Below are positions 34,182 through 45,344 of a stretch of DNA of 64,000 bases, in pieces. The first letter of the stretch is position 1, and every line of letters begins with the position of its first letter. The stretch spans positions 2,232,001-2,296,000 of the forward strand of contig CM121343.1 of NCBI GenBank assembly GCA_051530055.1. The letters are read 5' to 3'. Source of the stretch: Neoechinorhynchus agilis. Lineage: Eukaryota > Acanthocephala. Below the pieces are notes generated by a model that saw only the letters and a list, made by a program, of their open reading frames with translations, had not been told where the DNA came from and ran no database searches. The translations under genes and the position numbers were made by a program.

Positions 34182-36395
34182 CTAGTTGATCTTGTTGTAG
34201 TCTTCTAAACTCTTAACATTAAACAATCCAGGGTCAATCTTTGCAATTGTACTCAAAAGTAAATCCAGCGTCACGGATTTTTCAATACTTTCCTTGATCG
34301 CAATTGCAGTTTGAAAAGAATTCGCGATGTCCTTATCCGTTCTAACCCGAACCATCTTCCATTCACCTCCGGCAACAACGCATTCAATTATATTTTCATG
34401 GCAATGAAACAATTCATCCGTGAGTCGAATCCGAGCAAACGGCTCTTGGTAATTTCTAACATACAGCAGCCCACCAGATCCTATTTTTCGCTTTTCCATC
34501 ACGTGTCGAGGAATAACCAATTTGAAATCTACCGAATTCAATGGTGGAGGTTTATATTTTAGCAGCTTGTCAAAGGTACCAAAAGTATACGGCATATCAA
34601 CGGGTTGAAATATAAGACCGTCTGCTTGATGGGGGATTTCATTTCGGAACATCTCGTGCAAAATTTGTTTAGTGAACCGGAGGTTGTAAAAATCCTTCTT
34701 TTGAATCCGAAAAGGCTCTCGACTTCGGTCTATGGTTCCGTATTCGATAATAGCACGGTAACGAGGCTGCATAATCTCCCTCCAAATGAGTTCCGATCGT
34801 TTGTCATAATCCAGTTCCTTACCGGCAGGATGCCCGTCGAATGCCAAGACGTCAAATATAAGGAATCGAGGAATCCGTGTATCACCCACGACATCTTCCA
34901 CCATCTCTCCATCAAGCAAAGTCTGACGAAGATGATCTGTAGTGCCACGGTTCGTCACAAATGTAAGATTCTTTACTTTGAAGATTGAATTGCGCCTGTC
35001 GATCATATAAATTTCGTTTTTCTCGCGAATGAAAAACAAGTACCGGGTTCCGCCGACCTTCCAACTTACTCGATAATTTAAGTGCCGCAATGTTTCAATA
35101 TTTTTAACCGTCATTGATACTGGCTGACTACCGATGAATCCTTTGTCATGACTATCTGGACAAAGTTCTGCAATGTTTTGCTGAATTTCGTCGATTTTAC
35201 TTTGATCGGTTTCGTATCTCAGTCGATAGATGTACGGAACATCTACCGAGAAGCCCTGTGACAGACCTGTTGGTTGGATTCCTTCGTTGAGTGAACCTTC
35301 AAGAATGGAAGAGTTTGTTTTTGTCGGTGGTTCAACGAGTTTCCTTTGTGATCTGAAAACTCCTTTCTCCGAGCTGACTGCAACTCTTTTGGCAGATGGA
35401 CTCTGTTCCCGGCTTGCCGATTCCGTTATTTGTGCGATTTGAGACGATCTTTTACAAGAGGCTATATCATCCTTTAATCTCTTTCTCGATTTGAGGTGCT
35501 TTGACTCGTTTTTAACTAATTGAGTAGTGAGTGAAGTATGTGATTCAGTTTGATTATCACCAGACGATTGTGAAACTCGTCTCTTTAGCGGTATCCTTTG
35601 CTCATCTGAATCACTTATACAACGCTTTCGTCCACCAGCGATCTTCTTTCTATCAATGTCAATGATATCAGTTGACAAGCTTTCGTCATTTGCTTTCTGC
35701 CTCGATCCGTAATTTGTTCTCATTTCAGTACTAACTGCCCCTTTCGTGTTCTCGGTAATTGTCACATCTTTGACATTTATTTTGCGTTTCAATAACACTC
35801 CTGTTCGCCAACTTGAGTACCGCAATCTCAAGCCGTGAATAAACGGGGGAGCTTGAATTCCAGGGGCACGGCATCGCCGAAATTCCGCTATTGCACTTCT
35901 CAACTTCATTTTCATCTTTTCAATAAGATACGAAGCAACAAGAAATCCTGATTTATTGTATCCGCGTGTACAATGAACTGCGATGACTGAATTCGGGTTA
36001 GATTCTAGCAAGATATCGCAAATCTCAATGAATCGATTTTTGATTTCTTTTTTAGGGAAATCCTTATATCCACCGCAGGGCAGACAAAAGTGCGGCACAT
36101 TTAAATACTCCGTAAACTCTTTATTGTCATAATATGGATCGTTATTTATAAGACTGATGATCCCGGCAATAGATCGATGTCCGGCAATTTGGCGCATCCG
36201 ATTAGCAGCAATGGTAGGCGTGAATCGCTTGTTTTCAGGAATGAGCGAATCGTATTTTGACGATAACGGAGTCTTAAATACGATAAAGCGGTCGCTAATG
36301 AGAGACGAACCCATCGACGTGGTATTTATCCACCGTTTAGGAATTCGCAGAATTGATGATGATGATGGATTGGTCGCTATTTGTTTCGTAGTCAT
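34182..36395 (-). CDS. RNGTT: mRNA-capping enzyme (RNA 5'-triphosphatase + guanylyltransferase), copy A
   Basis: 737 residues in one exon; an in-frame TAA nine bases upstream fixes the start. The N-terminal cysteine-phosphatase domain (about 15-190) removes the gamma phosphate of pre-mRNA. The C-terminal guanylyltransferase (about 385-720) transfers GMP. Visible motifs are HCTRGYNKSG (141-150), SWKVGGTRY (444-452), LLDGEMV (493-499), FLIFDVLAF (511-519), ADGLIFQP (591-598) and KYKPPPLNSVDFKL (613-626). Between the domains is a ~190-residue Ser/Lys/Arg-rich linker; human RNGTT is 597 residues. Two hallmark residues differ: the P-loop CX5R arginine is Lys148, and the Asp of KxDG is Gly448. Activity is therefore doubtful unless the family tolerates this. 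Lack of introns may mean a retrocopy. Seventeen residues differ from copy B. Confidence 0.9.
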   Translation of the reverse strand: MTTKQIATNPSSSSILRIPKRWINTTSMGSSLISDRFIVFKTPLSSKYDSLIPENKRFTPTIAANRMRQIAGHRSIAGIISLINNDPYYDNKEFTEYLNVPHFCLPCGGYKDFPKKEIKNRFIEICDILLESNPNSVIAVHCTRGYNKSGFLVASYLIEKMKMKLRSAIAEFRRCRAPGIQAPPFIHGLRLRYSSWRTGVLLKRKINVKDVTITENTKGAVSTEMRTNYGSRQKANDESLSTDIIDIDRKKIAGGRKRCISDSDEQRIPLKRRVSQSSGDNQTESHTSLTTQLVKNESKHLKSRKRLKDDIASCKRSSQIAQITESASREQSPSAKRVAVSSEKGVFRSQRKLVEPPTKTNSSILEGSLNEGIQPTGLSQGFSVDVPYIYRLRYETDQSKIDEIQQNIAELCPDSHDKGFIGSQPVSMTVKNIETLRHLNYRVSWKVGGTRYLFFIREKNEIYMIDRRNSIFKVKNLTFVTNRGTTDHLRQTLLDGEMVEDVVGDTRIPRFLIFDVLAFDGHPAGKELDYDKRSELIWREIMQPRYRAIIEYGTIDRSREPFRIQKKDFYNLRFTKQILHEMFRNEIPHQADGLIFQPVDMPYTFGTFDKLLKYKPPPLNSVDFKLVIPRHVMEKRKIGSGGLLYVRNYQEPFARIRLTDELFHCHENIIECVVAGGEWKMVRVRTDKDIANSFQTAIAIKESIEKSVTLDLLLSTIAKIDPGLFNVKSLEDYNKIN

Positions 36396-36411
36396 CCTTA
36401 GTTATCGATAG

Positions 36412-37317
36412 TTATTGTACGTTATCTGTTATGATTCTAAGATCGATTCATTTTACCTAGTCGTTCTAATGATCGGTTTCTCCCAATTACAAATAAGCAA
36501 ACATGACGCAAATATTGGTTTTAAACATAAAAATATGTATAGAATATTGTTGATCATATCTTTAGCAATGTGTTACATGGGAGACTTTTATCATTACCAG
36601 CTTTTTGATTATTGACTTCGCAATTTTACATGCGGATTAAGCAGATTCTTGGCAATCAATTGGTATATTTCTTTATTATATTTATATAATGAAAAATAAC
36701 GCCACCAAAGTGTTAAGATCAAATGTATCGGTACCATAAATAATCGCCTCGATTAAGGCATATTTTTATAAACCTCTAGCAAAAGAAATATTGTTCTCGC
36801 TGGATTTAAAGTGCTGATTTCACAGAAGGAAGAGTTCGGTCAATCTTTAAGTTTGATGTTTAGGTCTTCGCCCGGTAGAGAACCTTTTATTAAAGACTTT
36901 TTGAACTTCGTCCGGTTCTTCATCATCGGAGGATAGTTTTTGCTATTGTTTAGTTATTGGCAGGAGGGAGAAGACGGTTGTGAATAAACGAATGATTGAC
37001 GGAGTTCAAAGTCTGAAGTGACCAGTCTGGGTATATTCGGAATGGTAATAAAAAGTATTATTATTATAATTGACAAGAAGCGTTTTTGAAGGAAGGAGAA
37101 TGCAGTGTTTGGCATATGAAAAGTGATTTTGATTAGACAAGAACGGGAGCCGCTAGGGTTTTTGATAGGAGCCAGGGAAGGAAGGAGAGCAAGAATCCCG
37201 GAGAGAGTCATCGACAGACGATGTTAAGGTGATGAATGTACTGTTTCTGAAGGTCTGATTCGGATAAGGCGGTTATTTCGAACATTCCTAAGATGGCTGT
37301 TGACGAGCGAGCGATAG
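36412..37317. other. Upstream flank of capping enzyme A, no gene recognised
   Basis: The same sequence lies at 49461-50366 in copy B. Small frames (36415-36615 plus, 36954-37211 minus) are preserved in both copies only because the copies are recent. An ATT microsatellite-like run lies near 37055. Confidence 0.4.
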
Positions 37318-38047
37318 TTATTTTAGATTGCCCATACACTGCCAATTATAGATGCCCATAATTCGTTCAACTCCTCGAGTCCCTCGAGCTTTAGATAAGT
37401 GCAATTCTCGACTGTAAAACGAAACCAGTTTCGATGTAATATAAAAGATTCTGGCCTTCGTATTGTAAGACGGTAATCGGTTACAATATTTGGTTAGAAA
37501 CGAACTGAGGCGCTGGGAAGACACTCTCTTGTTATAAGAAAAGAAAACCGTGTGCAAGCATTGAAATGTTGATTATTTCAGAGCTGGTAATAACGCTGAA
37601 TGAAGGGGTGGGGAAACCGCCATTGATTTAATTTTAAAATGTTCACACAAGAATCAAACATCAAAGTATACGGAGTCTTCGATAGCCTCAAACGTAGGTA
37701 GAGGAGCAATTTAATTTCGTGAGAGTTCGTACCGTTTATAATCGATCGGATATATTTCAACGGAAGCTTTTTTAAATCACCAAATTGAAAATCCATGATC
37801 CCGTTTCTCGTAATTGCGGGATGTATTTTGTCAAGTTCTATGGAATGTGAGAGACTTTTTCTTGGACAAAGGCGATTTCTGCATTTCTCAAAGCCGAACA
37901 ATGCATACTAGAAACGTCGGCAATAATCGATGCTAAAATATCAATTCTGAATCCTTTCATCACAAACTTTTTACTGTTCCGCAATGGTTTCATGTACAAA
38001 TTCTCCATTTCCCCTACATTTAAATTAAATATAAGGATGTTGTTCAT
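37318..38047 (-). CDS. Unknown gene or pseudogene in the duplicated block, copy A
   Basis: Three successive minus-strand frames have protein-like composition. 38047-37838 begins MNNILIFNLNVGEMENLYMK and holds GFRIDILASIIADVSSMHCS. 37901-37578 continues with SIELDKIHPAITRNG and KLPLKYIRSIINGTNSHEIK. 37557-37318 holds VSSQRLSSFLTKYCNRLPSY. Each overlaps or abuts the next in another frame, so this is a frameshifted gene or one with introns I cannot place. I recognise no family. The first ~45 residues recur at 39.2 kb, so it belongs to a local multicopy family. Copy B has the same structure at 50367-51096. Confidence 0.35.
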
Positions 38048-38049
38048 GG

Positions 38050-38165
38050 ATATATTTTGTTTGATGGTATAGAGATTTATTATTTCTCATTTACAATATT
38101 TCGTCCGCCCCATCGGACTTTTTAAGATCTAAAAAATATGTCAAGGTGACTTTATTCACAGTTTA
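38050..38165 (-). repeat. Dispersed ~110-bp unit with degenerate hammerhead-like hairpin
   Basis: Contains GTCCG...CGGAC and GAAA (rc of TTTCGTCCG...CGGAC at 38100-38119), with TTTGATGGTATAGAG and AAATATGTCAAGGTGACTTT flanks. The CTGA part has decayed to CTTAAAAA. Same unit as 27360 and 41470; the copy-B twin is at 51100-51215. Confidence 0.6.
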
Positions 38166-39119
38166 AACCCATTAATCCATCTATTTTGAGTGTCTAATTT
38201 CACTCGAGTTCAACACAATTGTCATTGCGAAATATATTATTAAGGCAATTTCGATCTCAACAGAGAATCTGATTGCAATTAAGTCAAAGATCTAATTACT
38301 TGATTTATAATTCAACAACGTCAATCGGCAATATAGCCGGATGCCTTTTTCAGTGAGGCTTTAAGCAGTTGAATTTTTGTTCAACTGATAAATGCCAACT
38401 TTTGAATTGGTAAATGAAATTCTCGTTGCTAAGAGACGACATTAGAGCTTGGTTTTAAGTATCGACGAAAAAAAAGGAAAATGCCCACTATTAAAAAACT
38501 CACTTCAATATCGATTATTCCTGCTCTACTGATCGTCACTTTGTTTTTATCAACTATCTTCGTGTATTTAGTATCAAATTTAAGCAAGAACGTTTCTCCG
38601 AGTTCAAGCCTTTTCAAATAGACGATTTACTGAAAACAATAATAAATTTTGTGTTGTTCTAAAGAGGGCATTTCCGAATACTTGAGATGCTGAGCAACGC
38701 TGATCAATGCTGCCGTCTTATCTTAAAATTTGCTGCTTCAGTCAATTACTCAAAAGCTTACATATCAAATATTTTGTCCATATGTTTCACTCGCTTGTTT
38801 TTAATCGAAGTTGCAACATTCTTTTCAATATATTCATATTTTACACTCAGTTGTTTAAAAAAATATTTATCCAAAGCGAGAGATCGAGTGCAATACCTCT
38901 TCAATGAACTCACTTTCGTTCTTGAATCGAAAAAAATGTTTAACTAAAAATTCACGGGCTTTTTAGAATACACACGATTTGAATTCAAGGCGATGAGCAC
39001 AAAATTCGACAAATTTTTCGCTTATCTTTTATTAAGATACTCGGGTACCGTAGAAATAATTTCAAATAACAAAGAATAATCGTCTTCCTAAAGTAGTTTT
39101 ACTTTTAATTCCGGTTTTT
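38166..39119. other. AT-rich spacer in copy A
   Basis: Small frames at 38429-38617 (minus, with one hydrophobic segment) and 38687-38947 (plus) have no recognisable content. All are repeated in copy B at 51215-52200 with few changes. Confidence 0.35.
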
Positions 39120-39341
39120 TTAAATTGATGTATTGCATCCAACGGTGATTGGATGCATTTTCGAATAGTAGTTATAAATGTAAGTGGTGAAGCATCCTGC
39201 CCTTAAAACTTCGGCATTAAGCGATGCTAAAATATCAATTCTGAATCCTTGCATCACAAACTTTTTACTGTTCTGCAATGGCTTCATGTACAAATTCTCC
39301 ATTTCCCCTACATTTAAATTAAATGTAAAGATGTTGTTCAT
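39120..39341 (-). pseudogene. Partial second copy of the unknown MNNI... frame
   Basis: 39341 downwards reads MNNIFTFNLNVGEMENLYMK and GFRIDILASL, matching the start of the frame at 38047 at about 40 of 45 residues, then diverges. It is a truncated local paralogue that also exists in copy B at 52260-52402. Confidence 0.5.
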
Positions 39342-39344
39342 TGA

Positions 39345-41386
39345 CTGAATTTATTTTTTTTTGAAAATATACTCACAGCAAATCAAGTCTAATGTATCTA
39401 TTAGCCACCCAGATCCATCTCTTCACCACTCGGAACCGTCGCAAGGACAGTTGCAGCGTTGCCGCACTGGATCGCGAGACCTATGCTTTGCAGGAAGAAC
39501 GTTCCTGCTCTTGGGTCTCCGGTTGCGATCCTCATCTTCCTTGAAAGATCCGCCGTAAAGTCTTGGCCTCAGCACCGAGCACAGACGAGACCGTGTCTAC
39601 CCAAAGTATCCACAAGGACCTCGGAACGGTGTTCAGCCAGACACCGGATTCCTTCGAGGAGACCGCCAACAATCGAGCTTGGGTCACCTCATCACGCGCG
39701 TCAGAAAGCATTGAGTTGTGAACTCGCGTGATTAAAGGTTTATCCCAAACTGACTGTCTCTTGCCTCTCAAAGTAACTTCATCGCACTGCGTAATGCGGC
39801 AAAATTCGAAGACCGCCTCTTTAAAATTTTCATCAAGTAAAAACTCTTTTTCGAGCAATTTAGCTACCAACTTTTGGCTGCGCTCATAGGAACCTAAAAA
39901 GGCCGGAATCGCAACATCGGCTGTTTTACGGATACCCAAACCGCCGGAAGATACAGGCAAGGAAGCTTGTCTCCAACTTCGGAAGGAACAGGGCACTCTT
40001 TATTAAAAATAATGCCTGATGGGTTGGAAGTTCCTTCGTACGCTCGCAGAGCAATTCGACTCTCGACGCTATTTTGAGGATCTCCCGAGGTATATTTCCA
40101 TTAAAAACCCAGCTACCCAGAAGAGATAGTTGAGCACGCGAAATTATTTTGATGTTAAGTGCTTGCTGCGTAAAGCTGTTGAGGATCTCAGTTTGACTAG
40201 CGGCGTTTTCTGCATTCATTACAAACAGCTCGCATTTCGAGGTATTAAGCTCAACGCCGAGCTTAGCAGCTTCCCTCATGACGACCTCCAAATCTCGCAA
40301 CACCACGGAGGGAGACCCAACGAGTGTTGCATCGTCCAAATACCAAGCATTAAACTTGGATTGGAGCGAATGAGCTATCGGGTTGACGGCAAGAGAGAAA
40401 CCGATAGGACCGAGAGGATCACCTTGTTGGACACCTCGTTGAGACCAGATGATACGGTCGTTGAAAACAAGAGGAGTCTCAGTCCCATCAGCGTTGAGGA
40501 AATACTGGTATGCTTCCGGTGCGTAAGTTGCGACAGCTTCCAGGAGCACACTGCGATCAACACAGTTGAAGGCGTTTCGGAAGTCGCACTTGAGCACAAC
40601 ACAGGACTATGAACTGTTTGTGACAAAGGAGCGAAGTGCGTGCACGACAGCTTCGGCTCCGCAAGGCGTACAGCAACCGAGTTGTACCGGGCGGAAAAGT
40701 TCGCCAAGATTCACTTCAAGACGTTTGCAAAGAATCTTTGCTGCAAGACGCCGAAGTGTCGATCCCATAGCGATGGGACGAATCCCACCGTCTTTCTTTT
40801 TAAGGGCACAGAGTGAAGCGCCGAAGAACAATTGAATTGCGACGGGAGGCAATTCGTCACCAAGGAACAGATCAACGAGGCGTGAAAATCTATTCGAAAG
40901 GCTCTGAGCGGCTTCACCCACGGAGAAGGACAACATGTCCTTGAGGTGTTGAGGCCTAAGCCCGTCTATCCCATGACCGGATCCACTAGCAAAGGAGGAT
41001 ATCGCCGTTTTTTAAGCAATCCCTAAGCACCGCATTCCGAACAAAAACCTTTCGGAGAAGAGGTGGCCTGGAGGTTTGATAACTCGGCCTGTTGTTGTAA
41101 AGCCGTTGCGTCATCATCATTGAACTCGACGTCGTCCGGTTGTCGTGTGATGGATACAGAGTAATCCAACTCAATTGATGACGTCACAGTCGGCACGGCA
41201 GAATCCGAGAAGTCAACGTTCGGCTGCATTGTTTAAAGAAAAACCTCAAAAAAGACCGACCGAGACAACACAACGAATTCTCAGCTAGCTTATCGGTCGG
41301 TAAGCAACGAGCGCCGTCAAGAACTGCTAAGACAGTTTGCGCAGGAAATTACGATATATAGAACGCAAAAGCTCAGCCTTTTTGAA
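39345..41386 (-). mobile_element. LINE of the dominant family, RT intact in part, endonuclease deleted (copy A)
   Basis: Minus strand, 5' to 3': leader 41386-41230; MQPNV... with GFCSECG, the start of a zinc finger; then RT. RT shows GIRPIAMGSTLRRLAAKI, LKCDFRNAFNCVDR, GVQQGDPLGPIGFSLA, WYLDDATLVGS (catalytic YLDD, where most LINEs have YADD) and LGVELNTSKCEL. Next come SLPVSSGGLGIRK and TQARLLAVSSKESGVWL. Two internal deletions are evident against other copies, one near 41010 (N-terminal domain) and one near 39576 (knuckle and endonuclease). Several frame changes lie between the parts. The 3' tail near 39400 abuts the MNNI remnant. Confidence 0.85.
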
Positions 41387-41460
41387 GCTAGAAGTCAGAA
41401 AGACACTACAAAGTAGGAAATCGCTCAAATCTTCAATGTTGTTTTTATTTTAATTTTGCT

Positions 41461-42300
41461 TCAATATATTTCGTTTGATGATATATAGATATATTATTTA
41501 CCATTTACAATATTTCGTCCGTCTCGTGGGACTTTTTAAGATGTAAAAAATATGTCAGGGTGACTTTAATCTGAGTTTAAACCAGGCGCCATTTAGCAGC
41601 AAAGTTCTGCACATACAGTTCATAGTTAATAACGAGAATAACAAGGGGCGTGTTCAGCACAAGATAGAGAAAACACTGCTGTATTTCTCAAACCGAAAGT
41701 TCTATGGGGACCACTACACTGGTCTAACCAATGAGGTATAAAATCTCCGCGCTCACTTCGTATTTTCGGAGAGCCTTTCTAATACCATCCACTTGAGTTG
41801 CTTGGATTAAGCAAAGACACAGTATCGTCCGGGAATTGAGAAAAATAAGATATCCTAGATGGATAATTGACGGCGATATTAAGAGGAGCAATCACCGAAC
41901 ACAGAACACAAAACCGCTCTCAATCCTTGAAATTCGAAAGAGTTCAATTTGTTTTGGCGATGCAACAAACCAAATGATCAATTCGATTATAAGGACGGAG
42001 GTTGGAGTTCGAGTGTACAATAATAAAGGTATCACTTTCGCAAACATTTTTAAGGAGAAGGGACACAATGATCCGCCTCGTTGCGGCGTGTATAAAATAC
42101 AGTGCACTCAATGTAACAAGGCGTACATCGTTCACGTTTCGATCACTCATTTGCGATTTCAAACCACCAGGAAACTATGCAACATCGCATAGATTTTGAT
42201 GGCACTGAATTTATAGAGAAGGAGCCAAATCTTGGAGGGCGCCTTGTTGTTGAAGCCTTGCACACATCTCTGTGGCCGATACAATGGAAGGTAATAAAGC
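41461..42300 (+). mobile_element. Penelope-like retroelement fragment (GIY-YIG endonuclease end)
   Basis: The frame 41836-42192 contains CGVYKIQCTQCNKAYI, the GIY-YIG nuclease core with its Cys knuckle. Just upstream GLTNEV...LRAHFVFSESL, and downstream DGTEFIEKEPNLGGRL-like sequence in another frame, fit the C-terminus of Penelope-like elements. A hammerhead-like unit in the minus direction (41470-41585, TTTCGTCC near 41513) lies at its 5' side, as expected of the terminal repeats of such elements. RT is absent. Confidence 0.7.
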
Positions 42301-42689
42301 AAACTTCAGCTTAAAATTGACTACCAGTGAAGTAGTTAAAATCAATAGGACGTACGATACAGTGCAGGGTTACGATCGGACATATTTTTGTCCCAACCTT
42401 GCTAATGGTGTAGCTGTTTACCCTAGCTTGGAAGACTAAAAAGAACTAATACACAAACCTTTTAAGATGACTGATGAGGCGTGGTTTCTTGTTTCGAAAT
42501 ATTTCATAATAATAAAGGAAGCTTTAACCGAAATGATGTTCTCCATTATTCAATACTTACCATCCCTATCGATCGTCTTAATATGATAAAATTTGATTAC
42601 TTAAACAGAAATCTTGGTAAAAAATTCATATTGATTCAGTTATAGATAAATCAAATCACTATGTTTGCCTCTGAATTACACGTCATTTT
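42301..42689. other. Spacer, nothing recognised
   Basis: AT-rich sequence between the Penelope-like fragment and a solo foldback arm. Confidence 0.35.
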
Positions 42690-43075
42690 TACATAACTCC
42701 AATGGGAAATTCCTACCAATTATTGACACTTTTTCAGAAAAAAACAGTCGTCTTAACCGGTGATTACTTTCACAAATTTATATTCTCAGCTTAATAAGCC
42801 GAAATGCTCGAGCTCTTTTGAAATCACGCAGAAGAGCAAATCGGCTGCGTTTTTGGAACTACGAAGCAAAGTTCGCGGTCGATGCGATGAATGGAAAACG
42901 TGAATAAACGAAAGAAACGCGTTTAAATTTTTTTAAACGTCGTTCGTGCCACGTCGACATTTTTAAGTTTTGACTTTTCTCTTCGAATTTCTTTATCTAC
43001 GATTTTGAAGACTAAAGTGCAGCTCTTTTTATAGAAAAGGTGGATGATTCATAGTTTAATCCAAATTTCTATACA
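42690..43075. repeat. Solo arm of the foldback element
   Basis: Inverted match to 33350-33740 of the foldback right arm: CACGTCATTTTTAC, AATTATTGACACTTTTTCAG, GTCGTCTTAACCGGTGATTA, AGCCGAAATGCTCGAGCTC and GTTTAATCCAAATTTC recur in order. It ends exactly where the 43.0-43.5 kb reading frame is cut. Confidence 0.8.
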
Positions 43076-43510
43076 CGAAACGCAAACCTGTCTTTCTTGA
43101 CTTATATTCCACGAAATTATCAATGATTTGCCTATAAATGCGGTTGACGTATAAAACGAGAAAATTGATTTCCGACGACCAGTCCTTCGTTTGATGCATA
43201 AACTCAGGGATCCTCCGAAATAAAACATCAAGAATCTCACAAGTTCCTTCTGAATCTAACGCTTTTCGCAAATCACCATTGAAAATCTCTATGTAAAACG
43301 GCATTAGGCTTCCAAATAGACAAAAGATCTTTTATCATGTCCTATTTTTGATTTTATAGCCTCTGTCGCCATCGAGCGATACCGAGCGATCACTATCTTA
43401 AGATTGATTTGTATTTGATCACAGATTTCTTGTTCCGAATCCCCCAACAATGAGTTCATTCCATAAATTCGTCCATGCATTCTGCTTTTGCTCTTCCATC
43501 GACATTTCTG
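43056..43510 (-). pseudogene. Frameshifted gene remnant of unknown function with TATA box
   Basis: From an ATG at 43505 (MSMEEQKQNAWTNLWNELI), the protein-like reading moves to a second frame (DSEQEICDQIQINLKIVIA, RYRSMATEAIKSKIGHDKRS) and then a third (MPFYIEIFNGDLRKALDSEG, EILDVLFRRIPEFMHQTKDW). The first shift coincides with a run of five G. The 3' end runs into the solo foldback arm at 43075. The segments are helix-rich; no family recognised. It could also be an active gene with short introns or a sequence error. Confidence 0.4.
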
Positions 43511-43536
43511 AAACCGAGTGAATTAAAGGTGCACTG

Positions 43537-43545
43537 CTATTTATA
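43537..43545 (-). promoter_or_regulatory. TATA box upstream of the 43.5-kb frame
   Basis: The minus strand reads CCAATCTATAAATAGCAGTG, giving TATAAATAG about 35 bases before the ATG at 43505. Its presence suggests that the broken frame was once a transcribed gene. Confidence 0.4.
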
Positions 43546-43549
43546 GATT

Positions 43550-44748
43550 GGATAACGACACGTCCTGTGCTCCACCGGCACCGCAAATCCACCTCGCATG
43601 TTATTAACTATTCCGAATAGTGACGTGACCGTCAGATAATCAGTTGAAATTTTTTTGCAGGTACGTTCTTAGGTCACACAAACCGTCACGTAGAATTATG
43701 AAACTTCGTATTTGAACACGCAATAATCAGAAATAAAGATATTTATTACGTGTCAACTATCATTCATAAAAGTGTTACATCGACTGGGAGACGGAGATAT
43801 TGAACGATTCATCTCTCCGATCCAAAGGATTCGAATAAATCACTGCCTAATCGGGAATGTGGGGTATCGTGGCTTCTGAGCTGGGTAATATAATGAGCAA
43901 ATTTGTGGTTTTAGACATTTGACTCTTATGGCTGGCGGTTCATGCAATAATACTGATGATAGTTTTCAGCTTATTTGTCCCTTGATTATTTTTATTTTAA
44001 CAGGACAGTAGGTATTTTTTGCCTAAATTTCATCTGCCACATATAACACGAGCAGTTCTTGTCGAAGGTCAAACGCGTTATTGACAACATCGAAAGTTAC
44101 CGATAGTAGTCATTTGCACAAAGATTTTACTACCTATTTAAACGGCGAGTAATGGTTTAATACTTAATAAAACAAGATTATGAAAAATCTTTTTGTCAGG
44201 TCTGATCAGGTTGGAGAATCATCAAACACTTATTCGATTACATTAATTATTCATTTTTATCTAACACTTTAGAAAATTTAAATATCCAAGCGCTCAAAAC
44301 ATATTTATCCTTCATTACCTCGAGGATGTATCCAGCTTTCCCTTTCTGATTCGCTGATTCTCTGATAAACCCATTTTCCAATCTAAGTTAAAAATTGTGG
44401 AGAGAAGTTGGAAAATGTAGAACGACGGATCGAGGCATTTGTATTTCTCCCTTTTTCGCTACTTGACCAGCACCCGAAACTGCATTTTCATCCACACAAA
44501 AGATTGCAAATTCTCAGAGACGTTAATTATTGTGCGAATCTGTTGAAAATAAAATAAATTAACTTTTCACTTGTGACATTAAGCAATTCTGGAGAGTTGA
44601 GGTAGAATATTGTATATTTGAGCGTTCGTATGAATGCTCTTGGTTTCCTGTATTAAATAAATTGAAATTCCCGGGATAAAACGTGTAATCTTGTAGAGAT
44701 CTGTCGCCCCACCACATTTCCACTGAACAATTCTAAAACTCCCCATCA
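43550..44748. other. Long stretch without a gene
   Basis: About 1.2 kb of AT-rich sequence. No open frame longer than 60 codons and no repeat family of this window was noticed. Confidence 0.4.
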
Positions 44749-45344
44749 TCACTTGGGTTTTGTCGAGCTGAACTTCCTAGGAATGAGATTGGCCGAACCA
44801 TTATCAATAAGGAATATCTGCTGCTCTATAATCCGACTGACAAATTCGGAATTGCTCTCTTCAGCATCCATACATATATCGTCCAATTCCTCCATGAAGT
44901 TTCCGTGAAAGTGATTTATATTTGAAATCTCTGCAGCTTTAGTGTTGGGTTCTTCGGAATTAGATGTCTTAAGGGCTGATGAACTTGGTTCGTTGACGAC
45001 TGAGGAGATCAAATCGGGCAGGTAAGCCAAGTTTTCAATGAGAGCACAAATCTTCGTCGCAAAAACCATAATAGCTTCTAAAACGGGCCTTCATTAAAGA
45101 CAGAAGTTTCTCGCACGTTTCCTCCAATCTCCGTTCCAGCAAATCCATAGTGACCAACTGAAAAGTAGGCAGCTGATGACGATGTTGTGAAGGCAGGGGG
45201 CCAAAGCTCAATATTTTCTAAACTCTGTACAATCTTACAATTGCCTCCAAAAGAACTGTACACCATCATGGACACGGCTCTTCGCATTCCCGCGCTTAGT
45301 CCTTTGCACCAGCGATGATTCTGGGATGCCTTTGACATCAACAA
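44749..45344 (-). CDS. Candidate gene fragment of unknown function, two frames
   Basis: 45344-45078 reads KGLSAGMRRAVSMMVYSSFG, SLENIELWPPAFTTSSSAAY and FAGTEIGGNVRETSVFNEG. 45069-44749 reads CALIENLAYLPDLISSVVNE and HFHGNFMEELDDICMDAEES. Both are natural-looking, and the second starts at an ATG nine bases past the first stop in another frame. They may be two exons or a frameshifted gene. The upstream side is cut by the plus-strand LINE at 45333. No family recognised. Confidence 0.35.

Larger units (their letters stand above)
33083..41386. repeat. Segmental duplication, copy A (8.3 kb)
   Basis: Matches 46136-54129 almost base for base in direct orientation at an offset of 13.05 kb; the offset changes only at small indels and in the LINE at the right. 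The left breakpoint lies inside the foldback element at AGTTCGCGGTC. The right breakpoint lies in the 5' leader of the LINE, after CTTTTTGAA. Copy A continues on both sides into its family context (foldback left arm at 33000-33082), which suggests it is the ancestral locus. Confidence 0.93.

Noticed and set aside
34182-36395. Viral origin of the capping enzyme
   Set aside because: Cysteine-phosphatase triphosphatase fused N-terminally to guanylyltransferase, with full-length similarity to animal enzymes, is the metazoan arrangement.
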